DNA of 64,000 nt from Dromiciops gliroides (lineage: Eukaryota > Chordata > Mammalia > Microbiotheria > Microbiotheriidae): contig NC_057861.1 in NCBI RefSeq assembly GCF_019393635.1, positions 302,519,468 to 302,583,467 of the forward strand. Reading direction: 5' to 3'. This document shows, piece by piece, positions 11,230 to 22,794 of the stretch. The position numbers were made by a program, and so were the translations under genes. The notes under the pieces were generated by a model. It did not search any database and had not been told where the DNA came from. It worked only from the letters and a program-made list of their open reading frames with translations. Position 1 is the stretch's first letter. Each line of letters begins with the position of its first letter.

Positions 11230-11560
11230 GTTTAAAATGTATTTAGGAAATTCCACAGTAGAGAAAGAAACTAAAGGAAGAAAAGGAAGGAGCAAAAGAT
11301 AAAATGAAGAGAGCATTTATGCTGGAGAGAAAAGGAGGAACAGGAAAAAAGAGTGTAACTAAAAGACTGAGGGGATGGGAGATAAAATGAGAGAATTTTT
11401 AAAGAATGGAGAGAAGAATAGAAGCCTCTTGGAAGGAAGAAAGCTGGGCATGGAGAGAATGAAAGAGATGCAAAGAGATGTAAAAGCAAAGAAAAGAAGC
11501 TTTAGAAAGGAATGGGTGGGTGAAAGGTCTGAATGTGAATGACCACAGGAGGAGATAAAC
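11230..11560. other. Purine-rich stretch, no gene
   Basis: About 330 bases of A/G-rich, low-complexity sequence (AGGAAGAAAAGGAAGGAG-like). Minus-strand Ser/Phe-rich frames over it are composition artefacts. Confidence 0.6.
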
Positions 11561-11562
11561 AG

Positions 11563-11578
11563 GTGTTGTTGTTGTTGT

Positions 11579-11612
<34 letters not shown>
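11563..11612 (+). repeat. (GTT)n(GT)n microsatellite
   Basis: Five GTT units followed by about 14 TG units, immediately before the T-run of the next SINE. Confidence 0.95.
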
Positions 11613-11613
<1 letters not shown>

Positions 11614-11617
11614 TGGG

Positions 11618-11792
11618 TTTTTTTTTTTGTTTTTGTTTTTTGTTTTTTGGGGTTTTTTGCAGGCAATGGGGGTTAAGTGACTTGCCCAGGGTCACACAGC
11701 TAGTAAGTGTCAAGTGTCTGAGGCCGCATTTGAACTCAGGTACTCCTGAATTCAGGGCCAGTGCTTTAACCACTGCGCCATCTAGCTGCCCC
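11618..11792 (-). mobile_element. WSINE1-type SINE
   Basis: Minus-strand copy with T/G-rich tail; flanks GGTTTTTTTTTT on both sides give a likely, low-complexity duplication. Confidence 0.93.
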
Positions 11793-11951
11793 GGTTTTTT
11801 TTTTTAATGAGAAAAAGAATAAGGAAGATAAATGAAGTCTGGAAACAAAAATAGTATACAATCAGAATTGGGAGAAAAACTATGATGATGATGGCAGCAG
11901 TAGTGGTAGTAAAGATGATGATAATTGACAATGAACTTTAAGGTTTACCTA

Positions 11952-11954
<3 letters not shown>

Positions 11955-11993
<39 letters not shown>

Positions 11994-12129
11994 TCTTCTT
12001 CTTCGAGGGTTAAGTGACTTGGCCAGGTCACACAGCTAGTAAGTGTCAACTGTCTGAGGCTGGATTTGAACTCAGGTCCTCCTGACTCCCAGGTCAGTGC
12101 TCTATCCACTGTGCCACCTAGCTGCCCCC
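11955..12129 (-). mobile_element. WSINE1-type SINE with (ACT)n(CTT)n tail
   Basis: Tail region expanded into about 13 ACT and 5 TTC units (11955-12003). Body CGAGGGTTAAGTGACTTGG to CTAGCTGCCCC. Duplication TACCTAACT at 11946-11954 and 12130-12138. Confidence 0.92.
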
Positions 12130-12139
12130 TACCTAACTT

Positions 12140-12330
12140 CTTTACCTACATGATCTCATTTGGTCCTCTCACCAACTCTGTTGTGAAATGATATCCATAT
12201 TTTATAGATGCAGAGAACAAGTCATCAAGAGGTTAAATGACATGTCCTCCCATTGTCATACAATTAGTAGGTGCCTGAGTCAGGATTTTGAATCCAGGAT
12301 TTTTCTGACTAAAACTACTGTGAAAGTCTA
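12140..12330 (-). mobile_element. MIR/CORE-SINE relic
   Basis: GATCTCATTTGGTCCTCTCACC, TTTTATAGATGCAGAGAAC and GTGCCTGAGTCAGGATTTTGAA in the order of a minus-strand CORE-SINE. Confidence 0.65.
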
Positions 12331-12555
12331 CTATATCAGATGGATGATAACCAGGAAACTTAGAAGTGTTGGGGAGAATAGAGAGTACAAAAGCAAAGTT
12401 TACTTTTAAAAATAGGGTCAGAAGGTTTAATGACAAGATACTGATTTTCTTTGGGGGGGGGCTGAGGGTAAGGCCAAATAATCCATTTTGGGGGCACTAG
12501 AAGGAGAGAGCCAGATACATATCACATTGCATACAAATAGCCTATGCTCATGATA

Positions 12556-12797
12556 AAGGGGCAGGTAGGTGGCCAAGTGTATAGAACAGTGGGCTTAGAA
12601 TCAAGGAGACTCATCTTCAGACACTTAGTAGTTGTGTGACACTGAGCAAGTCACTTAACCTGTTTACACCTCAGTTTTCTCATCTGAAAAATGAGCTGGA
12701 AAAGGAAATGGCAAAGAACTCTAGTATCTTTGCCAAGAAAACCCCAAATGGGGGGCAACAAAGAGTCAGATATAACTGAAATGATTAAAGAACAACA
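12556..12797 (+). mobile_element. Long MAR-type tRNA-SINE
   Basis: Head GGGGCAGGTAGGTGGCC, then GAGCAAGTCACTTAACC, GGAAAAGGAAATGGC, GCCAAGAAAACCCCAAATGG and AACAACACC end. Confidence 0.85.
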
Positions 12798-12799
12798 CC

Positions 12800-13990
12800 A
12801 CATGATAAAGGTATTTTTAGACAACTGCTGTATTTGAGATCATCACAACTCCTGAGAAAAAGGATTCTAAAAGTCCCAAGTTACCTTCTTGGTGATAGAT
12901 TGCTATGGGGATCATTGGAGGTCACCAACCAAAATAAGCACCTCTGAAAATGTACACTAAGATGTAAATAACACTTATCAGGCAGAAAAAAAGAAGAAAC
13001 TTATCACCTAATCCATCTAAATCAAAGAAGGATGTGTGCCAATTAAAGGAAACTGGACCAAGTTAACTTGTTTTATCTGGAATTCATTTTGGATCCAGTT
13101 TGGTTGGGAAAGATTAGCACTAAAGAATGCAAAACCATTCTGAAGACCTTTAAAAAGTCCCTCACTGGTGGCCTTTGTGGGGTGGATGTGTGCATGCTAT
13201 TCCTCAGTCCCTTTGGCCTCATTGACCAAATTCTGGGCTTCAGCTACTTGCCCCTCCTCTACCCCTTGCTGGAATTGATTCTCAGAATAAGTTTCTAATT
13301 AAAATAGGGTTCGGCAGGTTGATGCTGGACTCCAGAGTTTTCCAAACATTCCATTTAGGTCTGTCCCTGGGGTAACTGAAGGAAGGGCTCCTACTGAGCA
13401 AGCTTTTATCCTCCCAGGGTTCAATAGCGGCCCCATGACTGGTGTAGACCTGTTTCAGGCCCTGGGATAGAACTACAGAATATTCATTGGAAAATGTCAG
13501 AACCTCCAAACTCTTTTGAAATTTAATCTCATTCTCTTCGTGCCAACACAACTCCCATTGAAGCCAACAGAAAATTTTTCCAAGAGAGGATAGGACAGGT
13601 TAAAACTCTCATCTAGTACCACAGGTCATGTTAAATAGAAACAAGAAAGTTAGAACTTACCTAGATAGGAAGGTGGTGAAGATCTAGAGGGAAATTACCT
13701 TGTTGAATTCAATTCAATGAGCAAGTCAATTCATTAATCTCCCATGTGCTAGTACTAGGCACCAAGTATACAAAGACAAAAACTAAGTTGTCCCATTACT
13801 TCTGTTACACACAAACACAATTTAAAAGTACATTATTTATATAAGAGAAAGGCAAAGAACAAACCATATGTTCACACAGATACAAATATAACCAACAGAC
13901 ACTATGGGGCAACTCCATAGTCACCGAAAGAAGAAGTCTCAAGTAAATGTTTTAAGAAATTATCCAAATAATTAAAGAACAAAGGCAGAT
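12800..13990. other. No recognised feature
   Basis: AT-rich unique-looking sequence. About 13720-13830 resembles an L2-type element (GTGCTAGTACTAGGCACCAAG). Short frames at 13068-13298 (+) and 13282-13551 (-) show no family motif. Confidence 0.4.
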
Positions 13991-14009
13991 TGTTCCTATC
14001 AGATGGTGT

Positions 14010-14960
14010 GTAGGCCGGCACTGTTCTGATTTGTACACATACTTGTAGTAGATAAGACAATCTACAATTCTAGCACACGGGGCACCAGAATGATTTGCTA
14101 GGGTTTCTTAGAATACTGAGGCTCTTCAAATTTGTAGAATAGTTGAATCCATAAGATTCTATTTAAGTATTTTTTTTATCTCTGACACAATTTTCACAGC
14201 ATGAGATATGATCAATGATTGGAGTTGGTGTTTTTCCCTTCTGAAGGACGTTTTGTTCCAAAGAAGATGGATGGTGAACTTTGGACATTCTTGGGTTTCT
14301 GTTTTCAACTGTGCAACTGTTTTGCAAGTAGTCTTTCTCTCAGGGGTATATTGGCCCAGAAAAGGCATAATTTCCTTTACCCATTTTTTATTGAGTGCAC
14401 TCTGTATCCTATGTGTTGGAGGACAGTAACAAGAGAGAAAATGGAAGAGATCGTAAAGATGTCTTTTTTTCAATAAACTCTTTTACCCAACCATTAGAGT
14501 GAAGCCCCTTTCTTTGGGCTCTAACACCAAAATCTCTGAAGTGCTACTAGAGGAAATAAAAATGTCTCTAAAAAATTATAGACAGGAAGAATAGCTGGAA
14601 TAGACCAGATATATGCAAAAAGATCCACACTGAACGTGAAACAGTTTTGAGCTAGTGATGCTCAAACTATTTGAAAGAGAGAGGGATACCTAAAGCTTGG
14701 AATAAGTCTTAGAACTTATTGTTACCAAAAAAAGATAATTGAATATATGTTAATAGCTAATGACTCATATGCTTACTTTTCCATCCCTAAAAAAAGTTTT
14801 GTGAAAAAAATCTCCATATCATCAAAACCTGTATAGGCCAGCATGGCTTTAATTTATACCAACAATTATAGAAGATATGGCAATCCATAGAGACACCAGA
14901 ATGATTGTCTTTTAAATTTTGAAATATGTGGTTTTGCAAATAATTTATTATATAAGACTG
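14010..14960 (+). mobile_element. Possible old LINE relic (two related pieces)
   Basis: 14016-14105 and 14837-14925 are distantly alike (GCC(G/A)GCA..., AGA(T)A..GGCAATC/GACAATC, CACCAGAATGATT). Between them, about 14560-14700 gives short protein-like runs such as AGIDQIYAKRSTLN that recall a LINE reverse transcriptase. Weak evidence; family undecided (RTE- or L1-like). Confidence 0.25.
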
Positions 14961-15034
14961 CATAGTTAGTCATATAATTATCTGAGAAGTGAATATAGCA
15001 TAATATCGTATTGCATTTATATAAAAATTTTACT

Positions 15035-15190
15035 TTATCTTTTCCAATTACATGAAAAACAATGTTTAAGATTGTTAACATTTTTTAAATGTGGATTCCA
15101 ATTTCTCTTCCTCTTTCCTGCCCCTTCACCTCCTTGAGAAGGTAAGCAATTCTATATAGATTATATATGTTGCGCTTATTTTTTGTTGAC
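15035..15190 (-). mobile_element. L1 3'-end fragment
   Basis: TTTATCTTTTCCAATTACATG start followed by the pyrimidine-rich CTCTTCCTCTTTCCTGCCCC and TAAGCAATTCTATATAG, the marsupial L1 3'UTR order on the minus strand. Confidence 0.5.
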
Positions 15191-15283
15191 TATCAAAAAG
15201 CATTTGTTTTGAGAAAACAAAAAGTTACCTTAAAGGTTCTCCTCTAATAATGTGACTACCATGTATATGTCAAAACCACATAA

Positions 15284-15448
15284 AGGGCAGCTAGGTGGCA
15301 CAGTGGATAAAGCACCGGCCCTGGATTCAGAAGTACTTGAGTTCAAATCCGGCCTCGGACACTTGACACTTACAAGCTGTGTGACCCTGGGCAAGTCACT
15401 TAACCCTCATTGCCCAGCAAAAAACAGAAAACAAAAAACAAAACAAAA
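15284..15448 (+). mobile_element. WSINE1-type SINE
   Basis: Full-length copy with (AAAACA)n tail; flanks AAAACCACATAA / AAAAATCACATAA. Confidence 0.93.
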
Positions 15449-15509
15449 AATCACATAAGACAAAAAAAGATGTAACAACGGAAAACTCTCTATTAATATA
15501 ATAGGACAA

Positions 15510-15637
15510 GGGGCAGCTAGGTTGTGCAGTGGATAAGGCACCAGCCTTGGATTCAGGAAGATCTGAGTTCAAACCCAGCCTCAGACACGTACTAGCTGTG
15601 TGACCCTGGGCAAGTCACTTAACCCCCATTGCCCTGA

Positions 15638-15690
<53 letters not shown>
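15510..15690 (+). mobile_element. WSINE1-type SINE with (AT)n tail
   Basis: Body 15510-15638; tail A9 then about 25 AT units (15648-15692). Imperfect duplication ATATAATAGGA on either side. Only about 60 bases separate it from the previous SINE. Confidence 0.94.
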
Positions 15691-15694
<4 letters not shown>

Positions 15695-16094
15695 ATAGGA
15701 AACATAAAAAAGGAGATGCATGTTCACTAAAGTGTTTACCACTATTAAGGAAGCTGTCCAATGAAGAGTCCAAATGGAAGAAGGGTCCCCATAGATGGTA
15801 AAGTCCTCTAGATGTTCCTTTTTGCAATTGATAAGTATTGTCTTGATTTCATCAATCCCTGAAACAGGACAGAAATTCTGGGATGAGAGATATAATTGCT
15901 CAAAAAAGTTTGGTGTAAATATCCACACAGGAAAAATTAAGTAGATAAAGAATGCTTAGTGTTCCAACTTTTACATACAGTGATATGGATAGCACATAGA
16001 GTTTGTACATCAGTACTTTTATCTTTGGCAGACACTGCATTGACAATAAATTGGAATCAGAACCGAATATGGTAGTTAGGTTAGTTTTTTTTTT

Positions 16095-16450
16095 TTAAAT
16101 GTGTAGTGCTGCATAGCTAATGCAGAAATATATTTAATGTGATTATACATATATAACCTATATCAGATTGCTTGCTGTCTTGGGGAGGGAGAAAAATTTG
16201 AAACTAGAAATCTTATAAAAACAAATAATGAAAACTATTGGGGCAGTTAGGTGGCACAGCGGATAGAGTACCAGCCCTGGAGTCAGGAGGACCTGAGTTC
16301 AAATCTGGCCTCAGACACTTGACACTTACTAGCTGTGTGACCCTGGGCAAGCCACTTAACCCCAATTACCTCACCAAAAAAAATTTTTTTAAGAAAACTA
16401 TCTCTACATGTAACTGGAAAATAATAAAATACTTTTATGGGAAAAATTGT
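16095..16450 (+). mobile_element. L1 3' end, split by a SINE
   Basis: Plus-strand L1 3'UTR: CTAATGCAGAAATATATTTAA, TATAACCTATATCAGATTGC, TTGCTGTCTTGGGGAGGG and, after the SINE, CTACATGTAACTGGAAAATA with AATAAAATACTTTT. Same 3' end as the element at 55470-55885. Confidence 0.88.
16240..16391 (+). mobile_element. WSINE1-type SINE inside L1 3' end
   Basis: Duplication GAAAACTAT at about 16230-16238 and 16393-16401. Tail AAAAAAATTTTTTTAA. Confidence 0.95.
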
Positions 16451-16530
16451 ATAGTGCTTTTATAAAATTCTATTTTTAAAAAGTCCTCTTTGAAACAAAA
16501 ACTCATCTTTTGAACAAGATTTGTCTAACA

Positions 16531-16850
16531 GGAGCGGCTAGATGACACAGTGGATAGAGCGCACTACCTGAAGGCAAGATGTCTTCCTTGAGTTCAAATC
16601 TGGCCTCAGATATTTACTGGTCAAGTCACTTAACCCTGTTTACCTCATTTTCCTCATTGGTCAAATGATCTGGAGAAGGAAATGGCAAATCACTCACAAC
16701 AACCCTGGGAGGTAGGTGATGTTATTATCCACTTTACAGAGGAAACTGAGGTAATCAGAAGCTAAGTGATTTGCCCAAGGTCTGAAGCCACATTTAAACT
16801 CAGGTCTTCCTGACTTCAGGCTGCCGCCACTGAGCTGCCTACAGTGCCAG
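16531..16850 (+). mobile_element. Long MAR-type SINE followed by MIR relic
   Basis: 16531-16700 is the long SINE (GGCTAGATGACACAGTGG ... GGAGAAGGAAATGGCAAATC). 16705-16850 reads as a minus-strand CORE/MIR relic (TTTACAGAGGAAACTGAGG, AAGTGATTTGCCCAAGG, CTCAGGTCTTCCTGAC). Confidence 0.75.
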
Positions 16851-16859
16851 TCTAATGTA

Positions 16860-17995
16860 AATCAGATAGTAAATGTCAGAACAGGAAATGGAACCTAGGA
16901 CCTCTGAGTACATAGTGGTGACTTTTAGGGCAGATAACTTCAATCGCTTGCATCACAACTTTCATCTCTTTTCCCAGAACAATCCTCTTCCTCCTACCCT
17001 TTCTGATTTGCATTTGGGTTACATAGGTCCTCTGGACTAAATTCATTTGCCAAAGCTCCAAACCAAGGCTTACTTTTAGCCATTCATAAAGTCTCTTAAT
17101 GAATTGCAGTGTTTTTGTGCTCAAAGCATACTTTCCTACATACCTATATCTCCCTAAGTGAGAGGTATGTTTTTTTCTCTATGGCAGAGATTCCCATGAG
17201 CCATAAGGAAACATGGTAGGAACAGATGGTATGTGGTCACAAAATTATAGCAACACCACCCCAGAGATTTCAAAGCTCCATTTTTTTTTCTATCACTGGG
17301 GACAATAAGGTGAACTGGAATTTGCCAATATTAGTCTAAGAGCCAGGATTTCAGGTAAGGGAAAGTCTGCTTGCCTTCTTAAATGATCAGGATTTGCTCA
17401 CTGGGTACTAGATTCCTTCCACCTGGGTCGATTTCCTTGGCTCTTCTGCATGTGCTTCATTCAGCAAGGTCTCCAAAAACTGGATCTAATTTGGAATCTT
17501 CATCTAGTCATTTTCCTTCTGTTAACTTTGGGGGGCGGGGCGGGAGAGGTTTATGTTTATTGTATATTCTGGCTGCCATTCCACAGCTGCCTACCATTCA
17601 AGCTCACTGTCATAGATAGATTTCCTGTTGACATTAAAATAATAAATGTTGATTTTATAGTAGTTTCCAGATCTGAGCATTTCCCTGTGCTGAACTAAGA
17701 TTAGGTATAAATGCCCCATGAGTTTGATGTGTTACAGTTGAGGATGGCCCTACAGGTAGGCAGAGATTTCAGATAGAACTGCAAAGAATTGCCCTTGCCC
17801 ACCAGTACCATAACATAAGGTTTGATCAATTCCTGAGCTCCCATCCCTTCCCCAGTATTATGTGGGAAGGGATTCCTGCCCTTTAAGATGCTCAGCCTTT
17901 TTGACTCACAAGGATAGGATCATTTTAGTCTCATACTTTTCAAACTCTTGTTTTCCATGGAAGACTTTATTGAGTTTGGGTTAGTCTGAGACAGG
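16860..17995. other. No recognised feature
   Basis: Unique-looking sequence before the LTR element. No coding signal I can support; small overlapping frames at 17383-17698 lack motifs. Confidence 0.4.
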
Positions 17996-17999
17996 CTCC

Positions 18000-18354
18000 T
18001 GTTAAGGGCTAAAATTCTAGCTAAACTGTCTAAACTATTTAATGAGTGGTCGCCAATAAATTATAAGCTTTAGCAAGAGTTAGGCTTTTAAGCATTTATT
18101 AAGGAGAATAAGAATTTGGTAAAGAGAAAGAAAGGCCTAGATTCCTATCTATTAAAGGGAGAGCACATTTCTAGCTCCGCTCTCCGCCAGAGTCCAAAAG
18201 GAAGCGCGCCTCCGTCTCCTCCTTCCTCCTCCCACTAGTCCGCCTCACTTCCTGATACCAAAGACTCCTGGTCTTGCCCTCAAAGACCTTCGCTTCATGG
18301 GCAGAACTCTTCTACAGTTAGTATCCAGCAGGTGGCGTTATTCCAATCGTTACA
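18000..18354 (-). repeat. 3' LTR of the 18-21.7 kb element
   Basis: On the minus strand it begins TGTAACGATTGGAATAACGC, contains TTAATAAATGC as a likely polyadenylation signal and ends CCCTTAACA. GC-rich in its first half, AT-rich in its second. Confidence 0.92.
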
Positions 18355-21347
18355 GTCCCCCCTGTTGTTCCTCAAGAAACAAAATGTTTCCTTGACGGAA
18401 CAGTAAAAAGAATATAATAACTATTGCTAACTAATAATATGTGAACAACAATATAGAAAAGGAAGAGAGGAAAGTTTTGTCCAGAGGGGCGATTTTTTTT
18501 TTTGTCCTCATGAACCGACGCTTTGACATTGGTCTTGCAAAGGGAGGGCCTCTGCAGAGAGTACATATTACAGATGGTGTATATTATAACCGAAAAAGAA
18601 AAGAGAAAAAAACAAAACAAAACTGTTCATTTAAAGTCTCTGAAAGTCTTTTCTCAGATGTCCTCTAGGTGTAGTCGTGGAATGGAAGTCTTTTCAGGGG
18701 TTGATGTGTGGATACTGGTAATCAGCCAGGAAATTTCCTACAAAATTGAGCTTAACACAACTTTAAAATAGCTTTGTCAATAATAAAATCAAACAATGAA
18801 AGTTCTCAAAAACATGTCTAAGGGAATACAGAATCTTAGTTGTTACACATGAAACATATAATAAAACAAAAATTGAAACATTCTTTAAAATTATAATATT
18901 ACTATAGTCCCCCCCCTTATGGAGGGTAATTGAGAAGACAATTGCTGCAATATTAATTATTAAAAATAATTTTTATCTGTTTCATCACTTTTTGCATCAT
19001 CTGCCTAATTATCCTCATGCCATTATGAGAAATTTTAAAATCTAATATAATTAGTAACAGATGTCAAGGCCAAATTCAACACTGTTATTTATCATGACAC
19101 CTGATATAATTATGGGGGTTACCATAAAAGAACAGAGAAATGATGGGATATGAGCATTCCCACACTTGAGCAATATGTACTGCCCATACAGTATGCCAGG
19201 CTTAAAATAGGTGGATGGAATATACGTCCATGCCACCGAACATATTGGAGGAAACTGAGTCAGACTTAATCAGATGCATGGGATTGAGATGGTCCATGGC
19301 ATCAGGCATATAGGAGGGAGCATAGAAGCCAGGTGTAGAAGTGAGATGGGTGGGATCAATACTTCCAGCCATCTGTACAATATTGTGGGGAAAAATAAAA
19401 TAAAATATTAAACCAAGAGAATCCAACCTCAACATTTGTCAAAAGCCGTTCCCTCGGCCATACCTTGACTTCGTGCATGTCTCCCCTCATGTGACAGTTC
19501 AGTGTCTGCTCTTGCATGTATTCCTCTTGTGATTGGATGGCATCTTGGCCAACTGGCATCTGATAACTCAGAATAAAGGCAATTAATGTCTTAAATGATA
19601 AGTTCCCATAATCCAAGTCTCATATGGATTTAAAAATTGAGGATAATAAATGATTGCAAAAAAAATGTGAATACATCTTGACTCAGAACACAATATATAG
19701 TTATGCAACAATTTCAAATAATCTTTTTTTTTACTTAGTATACAATTACTTTTGTGAAAAATCAGAACATATTTAAATACAAGTTAAAGCACAACAGAAT
19801 CTCAAAGAACTTTTTTTTTTTTTGAAAATAGAAAACTTTTACAAATGTTCCCCTCTTTTTTTTGGGGGGGGGAATATGCTTATCAAAAATAATACTTCTA
19901 GAATCAATTTACACTTGCCATGGCAACCAATTTGCCAAGGAAATGCTTTAAAGAGTTTGATCAAATAATCAGTTGAGAAAAAATAACAAAAACAAACAAC
20001 TCAGAATATGGGAGCACAATACTCCTAGAATTAACATTGTATAATAAAATCAAAACCATCTTGCAATGTTTCAAAATTAGATAGACAAATGAATAGAAGA
20101 AAATACACATGGAACAATAAAAGACAATGAAATTCAAACTAAGGAAGTCTAAATGAATATGAACTTAATATTAATAAGAGTATTATAAAATATAAACTTG
20201 ATCATATGACTATAAAAAGCTTTACAAATATTCTCCTTGTTTTAGAAACTAAGTATAAGACACAATCTCAAAAGCATGAAAATCTCTATGAAAATAAACC
20301 TATACCATTAATTCCAAAATGTATATGTAATAGCATAGAAATCCTATGTAACCTCTGAACTGACAATAATCTGAGTGAATTCAGAACACTCTTGATTCCG
20401 ATATCTAAAATCCCCAATACTCATATCAATACCTTGCTGCTTACTTCTACATTTCTGTAAAATATATACCCTTCCATGGCAAAAGAAGCAGAGTCTTGAA
20501 CTATGTTGATTGTCATTCTTATTCAGCTTAAGTTTTTCTTCTTTAACCCCTCTATATTGTCTGTCGGGCTTTTCACCATACAAATGCTTTATAAGATTAC
20601 TAATTAAAGACAAAAGCAGGTTAGCAAAATTATGAACAAAACAAGCATATCTGGAATTTAAAGGGCTTTCTAAGGTTGTCTCAGAAGCACAGCCAGGCTG
20701 GGGAAGAGTTGAGCCTGAAGCTGCAAATGTAGTTAGAGAAAGTTGAGCATGCGCATCAAATCTCTGGACTTCCCAGGCCGGGGAAGCAATGGGCTTGGCC
20801 ATGGGAGGAGTAGAGGGTGGGGTTTGGAGAGGAGGGGAGGGACCAGGGCAATTTGAATCAGACTTGATTTTGAACTCAGGCCTGGATTCCTCTTCCCCCA
20901 CTTTGCCTCCAGGCACTACGGGATTAAAAGCTTCTAGAGGGTGGGTCATTGCCTCCAGGAATGCAAAATTAGAGCAACAATTAGTGTTAGAATTGGGAAA
21001 AGCTGCAGGAATCTCTTCAGGTTTCTCTGAAAAAGCATGGTTGGGAGAGGGAGTGATTTTTCCTTGTGTGAGTAAGTTGCTGGCTCTTTTAACAAAAATA
21101 AAAAGAAAAATAGAAAATCCACAAAAACAAAGCATTAACATGATCTTATCCCCATTTGTCTGGTTAAACAGACTAAAATCAAAATAGGGTAATTAGGGAG
21201 TTTAAAAGGTCCATTCGAAAAAATTTAAAGGAAAACACAGCCAGTACGCCAGTACTTAGCAGTTAAAGGGAGAGGGAGGGGAAATTTCTTACCCAACCAG
21301 AAGATCAGAAGACTGAAGTTTAGCTTTCCTCTTCGTGGTCAGCCATC

Positions 21348-21702
21348 TGTTAAGGGCTAAAATTCTAGCTAAACTGTCTAAACTATTTAATGAGTGGTCG
21401 CCAATAAATTATAAGCTTTAGCAAGAGTTAGGCTTTTAAGCATTTATTAAGGAGAATAAGAATTTGGTAAAGAGAAAGAAAGGCCTAGATTCCTATCTAT
21501 TAAAGGGAGAGCACATTTCTAGCTCCGCTCTCCGCCAGAGTCCAAAAGGAAGCGCGCCTCCGTCTCCTCCTTCCTCCTCCCACTAGTCCGCCTCACTTCC
21601 TGATACCAAAGACTCCTGGTCTTGCCCTCAAAGACCTTCGCTTCATGGGCAGAACTCTTCTACAGTTAGTATCCAGCAGGTGGCGTTATTCCAATCGTTA
21701 CA
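21348..21702 (-). repeat. 5' LTR of the 18-21.7 kb element
   Basis: Same length and sequence as the other LTR as far as I can compare by eye, offset by 3348 bases. On the minus strand the interior next to it begins GATGGCTGACCACGAAGAGG, the place of the primer-binding site; the tRNA was not recognised. Confidence 0.92.
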
Positions 21703-21794
21703 CTCCCCCCTTTTATTGAGAAGCACTAGCAAAGAATCTAAGGCCCTGCCTGAATGGGCCAAGGGACCTTCAATTCTCATTGTTTCAGCAAATC

Positions 21795-21975
21795 CATAGA
21801 ACCACAGGATATCTATTCTAGAATGGGCCTTAGAAATCTTCATCTAACCCCTTATTTTAAAGATGAGAAAACTGATTCTTAGAAAGCTTACAAATTGCCT
21901 GAGGTTCTGTTCCAAATTAGTGGCAGAGCTAGAATTAGAACCCAGATCTTCTGACTCCATGCTATTTCCCCCCAA
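21795..21975 (-). mobile_element. CORE-SINE/MIR relic
   Basis: TAGAATGGGCCTTAGAAATC, CCCCTTATTTTAAAGATGAG and AATTAGTGGCAGAGCTAGAA follow minus-strand MIR3-like order. Confidence 0.7.
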
Positions 21976-22079
21976 AGTCCAAAGGTTTTCCTCTGCCCCA
22001 CTCTCCACAGGATGAATGTGACTACTACCCTAGTGGTATGGAACTAGAATATAGGCATGTAATCTAGTAGTAAAGTAAA

Positions 22080-22330
22080 TGGAGATAGTTGGGTTTTCTT
22101 CAATTTGTTTTCAGTTTTGAATTCTCTCCCATCCATCTCCTTTCCTTAGCCATTGAGAAGGCAAGGAAAACAAAGATCATGACAAATATGTATAGTCATG
22201 CAACACAAATTTCCACATTAGTCATGTGGAGGTAAAAAAAAAAAGAAAGAAAAAGAGAGAAGAAGATATACTTCAGTCTGCACTCTCAATTCAACATTCT
22301 CTATCTGGAGGTACATATCATGTTTTAACA
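22080..22330 (-). mobile_element. L1 3'-end fragment
   Basis: CACAAATTTCCACATTAGTCATG and a later TACTTCAGTCTGCACTC match the L1 3'UTR core seen at 53870 and 36270. Diverged. Confidence 0.6.
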
Positions 22331-22400
22331 TATATACGTATGAATTTACACACACATATATACATATGCATACATAATATATATATACAGACAGATATCT
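22330..22400 (+). repeat. (TA)(CA) dinucleotide-rich stretch
   Basis: Interrupted TATA/CACA units such as ACACACATATATACATATGC. Confidence 0.7.
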
Positions 22401-22605
22401 ATATGTTGGAGTTCATGACATGGAAAATGAGCGGAAGTATGGCATATTAGTTGGATTTGAACAAAGGTCTAGGTTCAGGTCCTGCCTCTGAGACATACTG
22501 TGTGTGTGTGATCCTGGTCAAGTCACCTAAACTCTCAATCCCCTAAGGAACTTGTAAGTTGTAAAGAAGGTACCATCCTGCAGTGGTAGAGAGGTTTGAG
22601 TTTCG

Positions 22606-22774
22606 TTTTTGGTTTTGGGGGGTTTCTTTGTTTGTTTTGGTGGGGCAATGGGAGTTAAGTGACTTGCCCAGGGTCACACAGCTAGTAAGTGTCAAGTGTC
22701 TGAGGCCGGATTTGAACTCAGGTCCTCCGGAATCCAGGGCCAGTGCTTTATCCACTGTGCCACATAGCTGCCCC
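22606..22774 (-). mobile_element. WSINE1-type SINE
   Basis: Full-length minus copy, T/G-rich tail complement at 22606-22642; ends CATAGCTGCCCC. Confidence 0.93.
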
Positions 22775-22794
22775 TGTTTTTGTTTTTTGTTTTT

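Larger units (their letters stand above)
18000..21702 (-). mobile_element. Defective two-LTR endogenous retrovirus (young, compact)
   Basis: Two 355-bp LTRs (21348-21702 as 5' LTR, 18000-18354 as 3' LTR) read the same wherever I compared them, with ends TGTAAC...TTAACA, so the insertion is recent. On the minus strand a G-rich polypurine tract (AACAACAGGGGGGAC) precedes the 3' LTR. Flanking CTCC is present at 17996-17999 and 21703-21706. The interior is only about 3.0 kb, far short of a complete provirus, so the element is broken and lacks most of the usual genes. A 265-codon minus-strand frame (20344-21141) begins with a hydrophobic segment and ends in a region resembling the nucleocapsid end of a beta/IAP-type Gag. 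Short frames at 19050-19620 may be envelope-like relics, weakly supported. Confidence 0.88.

Noticed and set aside
15581-15928. 115-codon minus frame with YIYIYI
   Set aside because: Crosses the (AT)n tail of a SINE; artefact.
20789-21187. 132-codon + strand frame inside the LTR element
   Set aside because: Overlaps the longer minus frame in the element's coding orientation and has no recognisable motif; a shadow.
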